IMG/VR virus record: IMGVR_UViG_3300032245_000847
Location: 1-28,467 of that record
DNA from: a virus
DNA: 28,467 nucleotides
Reading direction: 5' to 3' (one strand)
Shown: positions 11,790-19,654 of the stretch, piece after piece
Layout of the letters: each line of letters begins with the position of its first letter
Numbering within the stretch: position 1 is the stretch's first letter
Notes under the pieces: generated by a model
The model's database searches: none
What the model saw: only the letters and a program-made list of their open reading frames with translations
What the model was told of the DNA's origin: nothing
Made by a program: the position numbers and the translations under genes

Positions 11790-12493
11790 TAGATCGTTCC
11801 GCACTGCCAGCCCGTTTGCTGCACAAACTGGGCCAGGTTGTCGACCACGCGGCGCCGGATGTAGTCCATTTGGGCGATACGCGCCCGACCTGGACAGGTC
11901 TTGCCTCTGACGTTTGTCCAGGCTGGCCGGCCGATGCCCTGGAATGGAAACAGTGTGTGGTGGCCGATACCGGATGCATCCCATGTGGCCGGCTGCGTGC
12001 ATTGAATGCCGTAGACCACTGCCAGACAGGTAAGGGTGGCGATCATTGACTCGAGCTGTTGCAGCGACCATGGCGTGGTGTCGACTGTTGCAGCACCTAG
12101 GTCTTGTGTTTCAAAGCTGATCGCACCCCACATGGTTGAGCCGTCACGCCACCTGTTTGCGCTGTAGTTGCAGTCAGCGCGACGGGTGAATGGCAGGTAT
12201 TGCTCGACACCTGTGAACGACACCTGCAGGTGCGACTCGCCGCTAACCAGCGGGTTGGTGTAGTAGGCCCACAGTGATCTGGCGCTGGTCTTGCCAGCGT
12301 TCGTGTGCAGAATGGCGCTGCGCGGCTTGATGATCGGCTGCGTGGTCGATTCAGGAATGGGTCTATAGACAACATGCGGCCCGATAAGAACATCGGCGCT
12401 GGTGATGGTGTAGCCGCCAGTGATGGCAGAAAGAACGTCATACCAGGGTGTGCCGGCGCTGGTGCGTTGCTGCAGGCGTCGATGCGGCGTCAT
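11789..12493 (-). CDS. Endolysin, N-acetylmuramoyl-L-alanine amidase type
   Basis: In this 234-residue protein, residues 55-215 follow an amidase-2/PGRP layout: His63 in AILHTNAG, SFETQD near 126-131, His178 in GIGHHTLFP, and Lys198-Thr-Cys200-Pro in RGKTCPGR, the residues that bind zinc and the stem peptide. It would cut between muramic acid and L-alanine in the host wall. No signal peptide is present, so release would need the holin encoded just after it. There is no separate cell-wall binding domain. Start ATG 12493 overlaps the upstream stop (ATGA). Confidence 0.85.
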   Translation of the reverse strand: MTPHRRLQQRTSAGTPWYDVLSAITGGYTITSADVLIGPHVVYRPIPESTTQPIIKPRSAILHTNAGKTSARSLWAYYTNPLVSGESHLQVSFTGVEQYLPFTRRADCNYSANRWRDGSTMWGAISFETQDLGAATVDTTPWSLQQLESMIATLTCLAVVYGIQCTQPATWDASGIGHHTLFPFQGIGRPAWTNVRGKTCPGRARIAQMDYIRRRVVDNLAQFVQQTGWQCGTI

Positions 12494-13116
12494 GCGTCAC
12501 CAGCCGCAACATAGGTGCCGCTGATGCGCCATACATCGGTGTTTGCCCAGCCGCCAGATTTGGGCACAGTGTTCGTGACGTTCACATCCTTTGCGAAACC
12601 TGACAGGTGGTTAGTGTCGATCGCTTTGAGGGTGCAGACAGTGGTGCTCGTCATCACTGCCAGCCCTGAGTAGTTGATGGCGCCTGCAGTGTCGACCAGG
12701 TAGGCGTGAAATGCGAGCAGTTCAGTACCTGTCACTGGCAGCGTGAACGTCACAGGCGTGGTGACAGTGGCGCCAGTGAGCGTCAGCTGCACTTTGAAAA
12801 ACACTGTGCGACCCACACGCGAATATTCAGCCACCACAGTGCTAGTTCCCAGCGTGATGCCAGACCAGGTGGGTGTAAAGCTGGTGAGCGCACCATGGGC
12901 CGGCCCGATAGTCGACCACGCGGCGCCGCTGTAGACGGTCAGCGTGTTTGTGTCGATCAGATAGGCCATCATGCCTTCTGTCTTTACTGCTGACAGTGCA
13001 GTGTCACGCGCAGCCGCGCTGGCAAATCGCATCACTGCCTGCAGTTCGCAGTAATCCTCAAGGTCTGCAGCAGCGAGGGTGGTACCTGCCACAAAATCTT
13101 TATAGCCAGCGGCCAT
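12490..13116 (-). CDS. Minor tail / fibre protein
   Basis: The protein has 208 residues. Its N terminus (YKDFVAGTTLAAADLEDY, then MRFASAAARDTAL, then GMMAYLIDTNTLTVYSGAAW) is the familiar start of actinophage minor tail proteins. The rest is a beta sandwich with YSRVGRTVFFKVQLTLTGA, typical of host-contact domains. It lies between the baseplate gene and the endolysin. It probably trims the tail tip or carries a receptor-binding domain. Confidence 0.75.
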   Translation of the reverse strand: MAAGYKDFVAGTTLAAADLEDYCELQAVMRFASAAARDTALSAVKTEGMMAYLIDTNTLTVYSGAAWSTIGPAHGALTSFTPTWSGITLGTSTVVAEYSRVGRTVFFKVQLTLTGATVTTPVTFTLPVTGTELLAFHAYLVDTAGAINYSGLAVMTSTTVCTLKAIDTNHLSGFAKDVNVTNTVPKSGGWANTDVWRISGTYVAAGDA

Positions 13117-13132
13117 CAGTCAGTCTTTCTGC

Positions 13133-14374
13133 TCAGAACACCAGCACTGTAGTGCCGCCAAGTATGCCGTTAGTGGCACTGTCAAGTGTGAATGGGCCAC
13201 GCTGATCACTCTTGCCTAGCGTGAGTGTCACCTGATGTCTCCCAGGGAAGATGTCGTGTCGGATGCCATCTACGATGCTGTCCTGCACAATGGCTGTGCC
13301 CACTTTGTTAGGCGTCCAGGTGACACCCACTAGGTCTGCCAGCTCGACTGCGAGCAGCTGCGCAATCTCACTGGTTGATAATGCCTGTGTGTCTATCGCT
13401 GTGCCGATCTGCGACACACGCGCTTCACCTGTGGCATAAATGTTGGCCAGATAGGTCGCCATTTCCAATGCCTGTGCATCGCTGTTCTGCAGCAGCCCAT
13501 CCAGCGTCAATGACACCACATCGTCAGTGCTGGCTGATGCGGTCTGATAGGCCTGTGCAGTGCCACCTGCGCGAGTGACCTGCACGCGGGTATAGAACGT
13601 GTCACTGCCACTGGTGACAGCCACACTGGTAAATGGTGTGTTGGTGCCTGTGTCATCAAACTGGGCGACTGCTGGCGCTGTGAACAGTGATGCGCGATCT
13701 TTGAAGGTGAGCACACCGTCACGACTGGCAAAGAATGCGCCAGCGTCGCTGCGTGCAACGGTCTGCGTGTAGGTCAGCACGTTTGTGCCGGCTGTCACGC
13801 TGTCGCCCTGCAGCACGCTGACACCTGTCGACAGGCTGCGAGCCCCACCAGACCACGACACTTCGCTACGGTTGAGCACATCGGTAAGCCTGGGCCCAGC
13901 GGTCTGGCTTGCGGTTGCTGTCCAGGCTGCGAACTGTTTACGCGCCAGCGCGGCTAGCGCATCTTCACACATCATGTTGGCAATCGACCGGCCCGAGCGG
14001 TCATAGGTGAGCTGCCAGTCACTGATGCGACCATCAAAGATCGGCACCGCGTCTGCATAGATGGTGACGCGTTTCCCTGGGCGCAGATTGCCAGCGTAGG
14101 GTGACGCACTGTAAAGCGGGTCGTAGTCGCGATCTTCATTGTTCAGCTGCACCGTCGCGGTTCCAGCCTGGAACGCCGCGAAGAGTTGACTGGTGCGGCC
14201 ACGCTGAATCTGGATACTGATCGCATCGCTAGCCACATCGGTGCCAGTGTCACCACCCAACAGATAGCTGGCCGAATCAAGCAGACCGCGTGTGCTGTCA
14301 TCAAGCGTGAAGGTGCCGGCGCCTGTGGTACTCGTACCAAAGAACACCACGACACGGTAGGTGGGTGTGCTCAC
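13133..14374 (-). CDS. Minor tail protein / baseplate hub-like
   Basis: The protein has 413 residues. ATG 14374 overlaps the tape measure stop (ATGA). The N-terminal 110 residues contain ISIQIQRGRTSQ and TATVQLNNEDRDYDP, common to distal-tail/baseplate proteins of actinophages. The middle has GRISDWQLTYD and MMCEDALAALAR, found in tail-tip hubs. The position directly after the tape measure fits a protein that caps the tail tube and attaches fibres. No lytic domain is apparent. Confidence 0.75.
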   Translation of the reverse strand: MSTPTYRVVVFFGTSTTGAGTFTLDDSTRGLLDSASYLLGGDTGTDVASDAISIQIQRGRTSQLFAAFQAGTATVQLNNEDRDYDPLYSASPYAGNLRPGKRVTIYADAVPIFDGRISDWQLTYDRSGRSIANMMCEDALAALARKQFAAWTATASQTAGPRLTDVLNRSEVSWSGGARSLSTGVSVLQGDSVTAGTNVLTYTQTVARSDAGAFFASRDGVLTFKDRASLFTAPAVAQFDDTGTNTPFTSVAVTSGSDTFYTRVQVTRAGGTAQAYQTASASTDDVVSLTLDGLLQNSDAQALEMATYLANIYATGEARVSQIGTAIDTQALSTSEIAQLLAVELADLVGVTWTPNKVGTAIVQDSIVDGIRHDIFPGRHQVTLTLGKSDQRGPFTLDSATNGILGGTTVLVF

Positions 14375-16185
14375 AGTGAGCCGTTCTGCGCTTCATACTG
14401 TCTGATGGCCTCAACCACCTGGCGTGGGTCAGCCGATAGCACGTTCACCACGATGCCACCAGCCGGCGCTGCACCACTGCCGCTGTTTAGGGTGCCGATG
14501 CGTGCCATATTGCGAGTCTGCGCAGCAGTGTGAACCTTCGACCCGCGTGGCAGGTCGACCAGTTCTGGCCCTAGTTCGCCCACCAGCGCGACACCACCAG
14601 GGTGATAGTTCGTGCCGGCCGCATACTTGCGCGAGCCGCCGATCACTTTCACTTCTGTTACCACATCGCTAGGAATCTTCTTTAGGTTCCTGATGTAATC
14701 ATCAATCATGCCCGACAGTTGTGGGTAACGCGTCTGCTGATCTTTGAGATATTCAATCTGCATGGCGATGGCAGCGCTTGAGCCTTCCACCGCGCCTTGC
14801 GAATCCGAATAAGCGCTCGCGCCGTCCATCACTGCCTGCGCAGCGTCAATCTCTTTGAGTCGCAGATCACGCAACGCCTGCGCTTTCTCATCGGCAGTCT
14901 TTGTGCTGTCAGCCATCACTGTCATCAGCTCACCGTCAGACTTGATCAGATCGGCGTAGGTGTTGTCGAGGTTTAGCTGGTTCTGTTCGGTGGTGAATAG
15001 GGTGTCATTGCGATGCAGGTAGGCGTCGGTCAGTGCTTTCTCAGTTTCCAGCAAGCCGGCTGCAGCGTTGTCTGCTGCTTGCACTTCCTGAGTGTGTCGA
15101 GCCTGAGCATCGGCTGCAGCGTCACTGGCTGCTGCATTCTCATTCAGAATCTGTGTCACTTCGTCAATATCGCCAGCAGTCTGCTGCGCAACATCGCCCG
15201 AACCTGCATAGGCCTCTCGCGCGATTTCCAGCTGATCAATGAGATTCTGCCATGCGGTCGACTGTCGCGTGTACGCGTGAATCTCCGTCTCGTTGAGTGT
15301 GCCCCACCTATCCACAATGTCATCCTGATAAGCCTTGTATTTTGCTTTCAGATCGTCCAAACCAGAACCATGGCCCTGCATGATGTTGATTACGTCGCGT
15401 GTGCTGAGCCCGAACTGCTTGCTGTTGTGAATCAGGTCACCGTATTGGTCAACCAAATCTTTTGCAGCGTCGGAAAATTGAGCGTCTGCCAGTTTTTCTT
15501 GTACGCCCAGAAGCTTGTCTGACTGCTCTTTCACCTTGCGTTCGTGCTCGCCCAGCTGATCCATGATCATTGACAGACCAGCAAACGCTAAACCGATAGC
15601 TGCGACAGGCCCAGCAGCCTTCAGAAACTGGCTTAGGTTTATATCGCCTTCAGCCGCGTATTCTGCGAACTGGCCGATAGCAGTGTTCAGCGGCCCGAAC
15701 GCGCCAGACAGCCCTGGCAGCTCCTGTGCGGCGTTACCAACAAAGTTCGCCAGCACACCTTTTGACTTGCCCATCTCATCGTTCGTGCGGCGCGCTGCCT
15801 GCTCCACAGAATCAAAACTGCCGGTGGCATCATCCATCTGGCGCAGCGAATCAGCGAACCTGCTAGCGCCACCTTCGATCTCCTCAAACGACAGGCCGGC
15901 TGTGCGCAGTTTGCCTAGAAACTCGTCAAGTTTGGCTGTGCCAATCTTCGCTGACAGTTCTGGCCCTAACGCTTCTGCGAGCGCTGCAGCAGCCTTATCG
16001 GCCGCTTTCATGTCGGATACCATCTGTGCTGTTGACGCGTCGAGTGCGTCAGCAACCATGTCTGCTGCGCTGCCGGCATCATCGAAACTGTCAGCGAGTT
16101 TGTCGGTAGCTCGAGCCAGATCGGCAGCCTGTTTCAATGCCTTAGCAGTTGAGATGTCAATAACGACTTCTAGTTTTTCTGACAT
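14371..16185 (-). CDS. Tape measure protein
   Basis: The protein has 604 residues from ATG 16185 (TGATG overlap with the upstream gene); a start at 16200 is less likely. It is long, helical and Ala/Asp-rich, with a hydrophobic segment near residues 190-210 (AAGPVAAIGLAFAGLSMIM). The C terminus has the characteristic GGVALVGELGPELVDLPRGS stretch followed by VHTAAQTRNMARIG. Tape measures set tail length and pass DNA into the cell; the size suggests a short flexible tail of roughly 90 nm by the usual 0.15 nm per residue rule. No peptidase domain is seen. Confidence 0.93.
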   Translation of the reverse strand: MSEKLEVVIDISTAKALKQAADLARATDKLADSFDDAGSAADMVADALDASTAQMVSDMKAADKAAAALAEALGPELSAKIGTAKLDEFLGKLRTAGLSFEEIEGGASRFADSLRQMDDATGSFDSVEQAARRTNDEMGKSKGVLANFVGNAAQELPGLSGAFGPLNTAIGQFAEYAAEGDINLSQFLKAAGPVAAIGLAFAGLSMIMDQLGEHERKVKEQSDKLLGVQEKLADAQFSDAAKDLVDQYGDLIHNSKQFGLSTRDVINIMQGHGSGLDDLKAKYKAYQDDIVDRWGTLNETEIHAYTRQSTAWQNLIDQLEIAREAYAGSGDVAQQTAGDIDEVTQILNENAAASDAAADAQARHTQEVQAADNAAAGLLETEKALTDAYLHRNDTLFTTEQNQLNLDNTYADLIKSDGELMTVMADSTKTADEKAQALRDLRLKEIDAAQAVMDGASAYSDSQGAVEGSSAAIAMQIEYLKDQQTRYPQLSGMIDDYIRNLKKIPSDVVTEVKVIGGSRKYAAGTNYHPGGVALVGELGPELVDLPRGSKVHTAAQTRNMARIGTLNSGSGAAPAGGIVVNVLSADPRQVVEAIRQYEAQNGSL

Positions 16186-16712
16186 CAGCCCTTGCCCCAA
16201 ATCTCGAACAGGATTTTCTGCAAAGTATCAGCAGCCACCTTCATGTAGGTTTCTGTGATCTGTGCGCTGGCACGCGTCCAGGTGCCCTTGCCGGCTTGCG
16301 CTTTGCGGCCTCGATGCACTGTCTGCATCCTCAGCTTTATTTCGCCAGTCTTTTTGCTCTTGTATTTTTTGCGTACACGCTGATCACCAGCGGTGTAGCC
16401 CTTCGTGCCTGATTCAAGAATCGACATGCGCCCAGCCTTATTGCCCTGCGGGTATATGCGAATCGAATCACCTTTGAGTTCGTAGCGCGCATCAATAGGT
16501 GTGGCTATGCCTTGCGCTCTGAAGCCTGACATTTGCTGATCGGCAAGGCTGCGCCCAGCAGTCACAGGTGTGGCCTTTATTGCTGCGTCTACATCGGCAC
16601 GCGCCTGTGTCCCTACTGCTGTCTGGATGCGCAGCAGGCCTTCGCGCTCAAGCTTGTTGCCGAGCTGGGCTAGCTGGCGCTGAAAGTCAGCGAGACTGGC
16701 CACATTAGGCAA
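16185..16712 (-). CDS. HK97 gp10-like tail/neck protein
   Basis: The protein has up to 175 residues. The frame opens at TTG 16712; GTG 16703 just after the previous stop is an alternative. It has a helical N terminus, a basic middle (RVRKKYKSKKTGEIKLR) and the GKGTWTRA segment followed by a C-terminal helix, a pattern of gp10-like proteins. In HK97-type phages this protein is normally encoded before the tail tube; here it lies between the tube and the tape measure, where tail chaperones usually sit. The assignment is moderate. Confidence 0.55.
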   Translation of the reverse strand: MPNVASLADFQRQLAQLGNKLEREGLLRIQTAVGTQARADVDAAIKATPVTAGRSLADQQMSGFRAQGIATPIDARYELKGDSIRIYPQGNKAGRMSILESGTKGYTAGDQRVRKKYKSKKTGEIKLRMQTVHRGRKAQAGKGTWTRASAQITETYMKVAADTLQKILFEIWGKG

Positions 16713-17199
16713 TCAGTCGTTCAACCTTGCCGGTGGTGGGGAACTGCAAGCTGATGGTGGCAAGGTCACCGACAGCGCCACTGATGGGCGTGTAGTTGAG
16801 CGGCACGATCTGCATAACGTAGCTGGCGTTCGTCGCACTACGCGCTGCTGATGTGGGCCGAATCTCGCAGTAGTAGGGGCCGGCGCCACCGAACGGCATC
16901 AGCGACCCACCGATACCAAACAGTGCGTCAACCTTCGATGCTGCGAAATCTTGGTTGAAGTTGAGCTGCAAGGTTCCTGACTTGAGCCCCGAGATTTTCT
17001 GACGCCAGCCACCGCTGCCAAAGGTCGTCAAGTCGAGTTCTTCAGCGCTCACTCCCAGATCGACACTGGTTGTCATGGTTGACAGGTCAGTGCTCGTCAG
17101 GGTGCCGGAAACGGTCTGGGTGCCAGGGTCGCCAGGCGCGGTGCCAGTCCAGCTGGTGCCGATGCCGATAAAACAGCTGGTCATCGTAAAGACTGCCAT
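16705..17199 (-). CDS. Major tail tube protein candidate
   Basis: This is a 164-residue beta-rich protein. It shares MTSC near the start, LDLTTFGSGGWRQKI and TPISGAVGDLATISLQFPTTG with the neighbour at 17233. Tail tube proteins have this size and carry the GAVGD..T..L.....G ending. The leader contains GGAG 8 bases before ATG 17199 and a 23-bp element shared with the capsid gene, hinting at strong expression and making this the likelier main tube subunit. Confidence 0.75.
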   Translation of the reverse strand: MAVFTMTSCFIGIGTSWTGTAPGDPGTQTVSGTLTSTDLSTMTTSVDLGVSAEELDLTTFGSGGWRQKISGLKSGTLQLNFNQDFAASKVDALFGIGGSLMPFGGAGPYYCEIRPTSAARSATNASYVMQIVPLNYTPISGAVGDLATISLQFPTTGKVERLIA

Positions 17200-17202
17200 G
17201 GT

Positions 17203-17225
17203 GTGTGCTCCAGTGTTGAGAAGGT
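17203..17225 (-). promoter_or_regulatory. 23-bp leader element shared with capsid gene, copy 1
   Basis: The 23 bases are identical to 21036-21058. On the minus strand they end with CTGGAGCACAC just before the start codon, so the element includes the GGAG ribosome site. It occupies most of the 33-base gap before the tail tube gene. Confidence 0.7.
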
Positions 17226-17232
17226 AAGCCGG

Positions 17233-17964
17233 TTACAGAACGCCAGCGCTGACCACAAAAGTAGCCGATGTGAAGCCGGTGATGGTGTAGCCCACACGAA
17301 TGTGGGTTTCACCTGTCAGCGCGCCAGCGAGCGAACCTGAGCTGGCGCCAACAGCAGTGAGCGCGCTCGAGGTGATGCGAGTGGTGGGTGTGGTAAATCC
17401 GGCGTTGTCATCGGTCTGGATAGTGAATGTCACTGAGCCAGTACCGGATACTGCGAGCAGGTGCCAGTTCGCATATAGCGTCTGGGTCGCGGTGGGCGCG
17501 GTAAATGCCACAGCGCTGCCGTTGCCGCTTGCTGTGCGTGCCGCTGAAGGGTGCAGACGCAGCCCGCGCACCAGCGGCCCTGTGGTCGACCAGCCCAGTT
17601 GGAAGGTCGCAGGGTCACCGACAGCGCCAGCCAGCGGCGTGTAGCTGGTGATCACGCCACTACCGAAATAGGTGATGTCGCCGGCTGCGCTGCCACCTGT
17701 GGGTGCAACGCTGATCGTTTGCGTGGCACCAAAACCGCTGATCGGATAGGCAGGTTCGATGCCGGTGGTAGCGGTATCGGTGAAACCTGATGCGGTGATG
17801 GTGGCCATGGCCAGACTAGACTTGATGGTGCGCCAGCCACCGCTGGCAAACGTGGTGAAGTCTTGCGAATCGTCCTGGGCATCGACTGACAGCTGGTTAG
17901 CAAATCCGGTGATGGCGAAACCGTCAGCGAGAATCTCGCAGCTGGTCATCGAAAAAACTGTCAT
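17233..17964 (-). CDS. Tail tube paralogue with extra C-terminal domain
   Basis: The protein has 243 residues. The first 130 or so parallel the smaller tube protein downstream: MTSCEI near the start, QDFTTFASGGWRTIKSSL, then TPLAGAVGDPATFQLGWSTTG. Residues 135-243 add a separate beta domain with Thr/Ser-rich strands (ATQTLYANWHLLAVSG, FTIQTDDNAGFT), perhaps displayed on the tail surface like the Ig-like decoration of other tail tubes. It follows the tail terminator after 3 bases. It may be a minor tube subunit or a tail decoration. Confidence 0.65.
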   Translation of the reverse strand: MTVFSMTSCEILADGFAITGFANQLSVDAQDDSQDFTTFASGGWRTIKSSLAMATITASGFTDTATTGIEPAYPISGFGATQTISVAPTGGSAAGDITYFGSGVITSYTPLAGAVGDPATFQLGWSTTGPLVRGLRLHPSAARTASGNGSAVAFTAPTATQTLYANWHLLAVSGTGSVTFTIQTDDNAGFTTPTTRITSSALTAVGASSGSLAGALTGETHIRVGYTITGFTSATFVVSAGVL

Positions 17965-17967
17965 GGC

Positions 17968-18432
17968 CTATCTCCGTTCGAAACCTTCAAACTCAAAGCG
18001 TGCAGCAAGGTATTCGCGCACCCCATCTTCTGGGATGAAACGCTGCGGCGCACCCACTGCCCTAATCCAGCAGGATTCTATTACGCCACCTAGGGTCTTA
18101 TCAGCCTCAACAGCATTAATGATCGACGCGGCAGTGCCAGTTGACAGCCACGCATCCATCGCCATTTGTGCGTCAATATCCCAGCCACCTGCGCGCACTT
18201 CGATTTCTAGCTCGATGCCGGCCAGCGCGTTATCGCCCTGCACATTGCTGCTGAACGATTTGTGGTATTGCACATAGGTGGCTGTGTTCTGGCGTGGCCT
18301 GATCAGCACTGCTGGCAGCTCCGGTGAATCAGGCGGATAGGCGTAGACGTTTGCAGGTCTGCTTGAGCCGTTTAGTGCGTCACTGATCACTGTTTCAAGT
18401 GCCTGGCGAATCTCGCTCAGATCAAGAGCCAT
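17968..18432 (-). CDS. Tail terminator protein
   Basis: The 154-residue protein starts at ATG 18432 overlapping the previous stop (TAATG). MALDLSEIRQALETVISDAL, VYAYPPDSPELPAVLIRP and an ASIINAVEADKTLGG stretch are typical of actinophage tail terminators, small alpha/beta proteins that cap the tail tube and join it to the head. Its position after the head-tail adaptor and before the tube genes fits. Confidence 0.75.
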   Translation of the reverse strand: MALDLSEIRQALETVISDALNGSSRPANVYAYPPDSPELPAVLIRPRQNTATYVQYHKSFSSNVQGDNALAGIELEIEVRAGGWDIDAQMAMDAWLSTGTAASIINAVEADKTLGGVIESCWIRAVGAPQRFIPEDGVREYLAARFEFEGFERR

Positions 18433-19013
18433 TAGGCAATCCCGAACGCGTGAGCCCGAACCAGCTTCGCCACCAGTGCCGACACCACAGGATTTTCTCG
18501 CACACGAATACCTGCGTAATCTGTGAAGCCCAAAACACCGTTGCGAATGTCGCGGTTATCAAGGATGTCTGCCGTCAGAATCTTGACAGCCTCAAAGTAC
18601 CTCGCTGGCAGCTGCGGCCAGCCCCAGGTCGCGGTCACGCTGACAGTTGCCTGCCCATAGAAGCGCGACCAGTAGCCAGGCTGAATCAGCCTAATGGCTG
18701 TGTATGGGGTGCTTTCACCCCAGCTCTGCAGACCGTTCACTGGCTCGAGCTGGTAGGCGCTGGCGTCAATCGTGTTGCCTGAGTCAGTGACCAGCGTGAC
18801 AGTCGTACAGTCGTCAATGTCAATGACTGTCGACCTGTCGCTGGTAGCGCGAAACAGTCTGGCTGATGCGGCACCAGCAAGGCTGAACTGGCGCCCACAA
18901 TGCTGCGCCAGCGACTCTTCTGCGCTGTCAATCGCAGCCTGAATGAGTGAATCATCGGTGGAAACCTCTACACGTTTCCAGGCTTTGAACGCTGCAGTGC
19001 TCAGGTTTGACAT
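18432..19013 (-). CDS. Head-tail connector (gp6-like adaptor)
   Basis: The 193-residue protein has the helical N terminus of connector proteins (DDSLIQAAIDSAEESLAQHCGRQF), then strands that include VTVTLV-type repeats and a VSVTATWGWPQLP segment, ending with helices. In HK97-type phages this ring binds below the portal. The ATG shares a base with the previous stop. Neighbours (capsid upstream, tail terminator downstream) support the call. Confidence 0.8.
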   Translation of the reverse strand: MSNLSTAAFKAWKRVEVSTDDSLIQAAIDSAEESLAQHCGRQFSLAGAASARLFRATSDRSTVIDIDDCTTVTLVTDSGNTIDASAYQLEPVNGLQSWGESTPYTAIRLIQPGYWSRFYGQATVSVTATWGWPQLPARYFEAVKILTADILDNRDIRNGVLGFTDYAGIRVRENPVVSALVAKLVRAHAFGIA

Positions 19014-19219
19014 CAGTCAGCCTTGCGTGGCCGGCCTGCTCGTCGCACTGCTGTTTCGACAGGCTGGCTGTCTGCAGCGGTTTCGATGATGGCCGGCTGG
19101 TCGACATGGTGGCCGATAGCTGCCAGTGCTGCGTCAACCTGGGCGACGCGCAACGGCAAGCCTCGAGCGATGTAAGCATCGCGTTCTGCGAGCAGTGCTG
19201 CGACTTCGCGTGCATCCAT
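19013..19219 (-). CDS. Small head-region protein, unknown
   Basis: The protein has 68 residues with a helix (REVAALLAERDAYIARGLP) and LRVAQVDAALAAIG, then a linker and a basic end (RRAGRPRKAD). Similar small proteins with this RVAQVDA core sit after capsid genes in actinophages. The role is unknown; it could be an assembly or capsid-binding factor. The basic tail resembles a nucleic-acid-binding AT-hook-like GRP. Confidence 0.6.
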   Translation of the reverse strand: MDAREVAALLAERDAYIARGLPLRVAQVDAALAAIGHHVDQPAIIETAADSQPVETAVRRAGRPRKAD

Positions 19220-19221
19220 GG

Positions 19222-19566
19222 TTATGCCCCCAAATCGTATTCGCGCACGCTGAACGTGAAGCTGGGTGTGGTGCCACCGATGGTGAATACCACACGGTAA
19301 ACGTTGGATTTGCAGCGAAACTGCTTAGCCACGTTTGTCGCTGCAGTGATCTGGGTGAACGCGTCAACAGGGTCTGCGCTTGCCCAGGTGCTGCCACCGT
19401 CAGGTGACCATTCCACGCTGATAGTGAGCGTGGGTGTGGTGCCAGAGACTGCAGTGACGTTCGCCAGCAGTGCGATGACAGGTGTCTGGCCGCATTGCAG
19501 CGATGCTGACTGGCCGGAGGCTGTGCGAGCCGCGCTGGTGATGACCGTTACTGGGCTTTCGTACAT
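19222..19566 (-). CDS. Small beta-rich virion protein
   Basis: The 114-residue protein is composed of predicted strands with SVEWSPDGGSTWASADPV, an Ig-like or decoration-type sandwich pattern. It comes right after the capsid gene and its hairpin, a place often taken by head decoration or completion proteins. No direct family recognised, so decoration is inferred. Confidence 0.6.
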   Translation of the reverse strand: MYESPVTVITSAARTASGQSASLQCGQTPVIALLANVTAVSGTTPTLTISVEWSPDGGSTWASADPVDAFTQITAATNVAKQFRCKSNVYRVVFTIGGTTPSFTFSVREYDLGA

Positions 19567-19607
19567 GGCCGCTGCGCTTTCTGTTTGTGGTCTGGTGCTG
19601 GTGCTGG

Positions 19608-19641
19608 CAGTGGCCAGCCAGATCGGTCTGGCTGGCCACTG
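19608..19641. terminator. Perfect 15-bp-stem hairpin after the capsid gene
   Basis: Two perfect 15-base arms (19608-19622 and 19627-19641) flank a four-base loop (TCGG on the plus strand), starting 13 bases after the capsid stop on the minus strand. No T-run follows on either strand, so it is not a textbook intrinsic terminator. It could partly end or pause transcription, or protect the 3' end of an abundant capsid message. Confidence 0.7.
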
Positions 19642-19654
19642 TCAGGTTGTCAGG

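Noticed and set aside
11517-12071. Longer 184-codon version of the holin-candidate gene
   Set aside because: The extra 94 codons lie inside the amidase gene in another frame. The ATG at 11789 overlaps the amidase stop as TAATG, the normal pattern here.
15563-16258. Plus-strand frame of 231 codons opposite the tape measure
   Set aside because: The Ser/Ala-rich translation is the antisense of the Asp/Ala-rich helical tape measure. It has no ribosome site and no neighbours on that strand.
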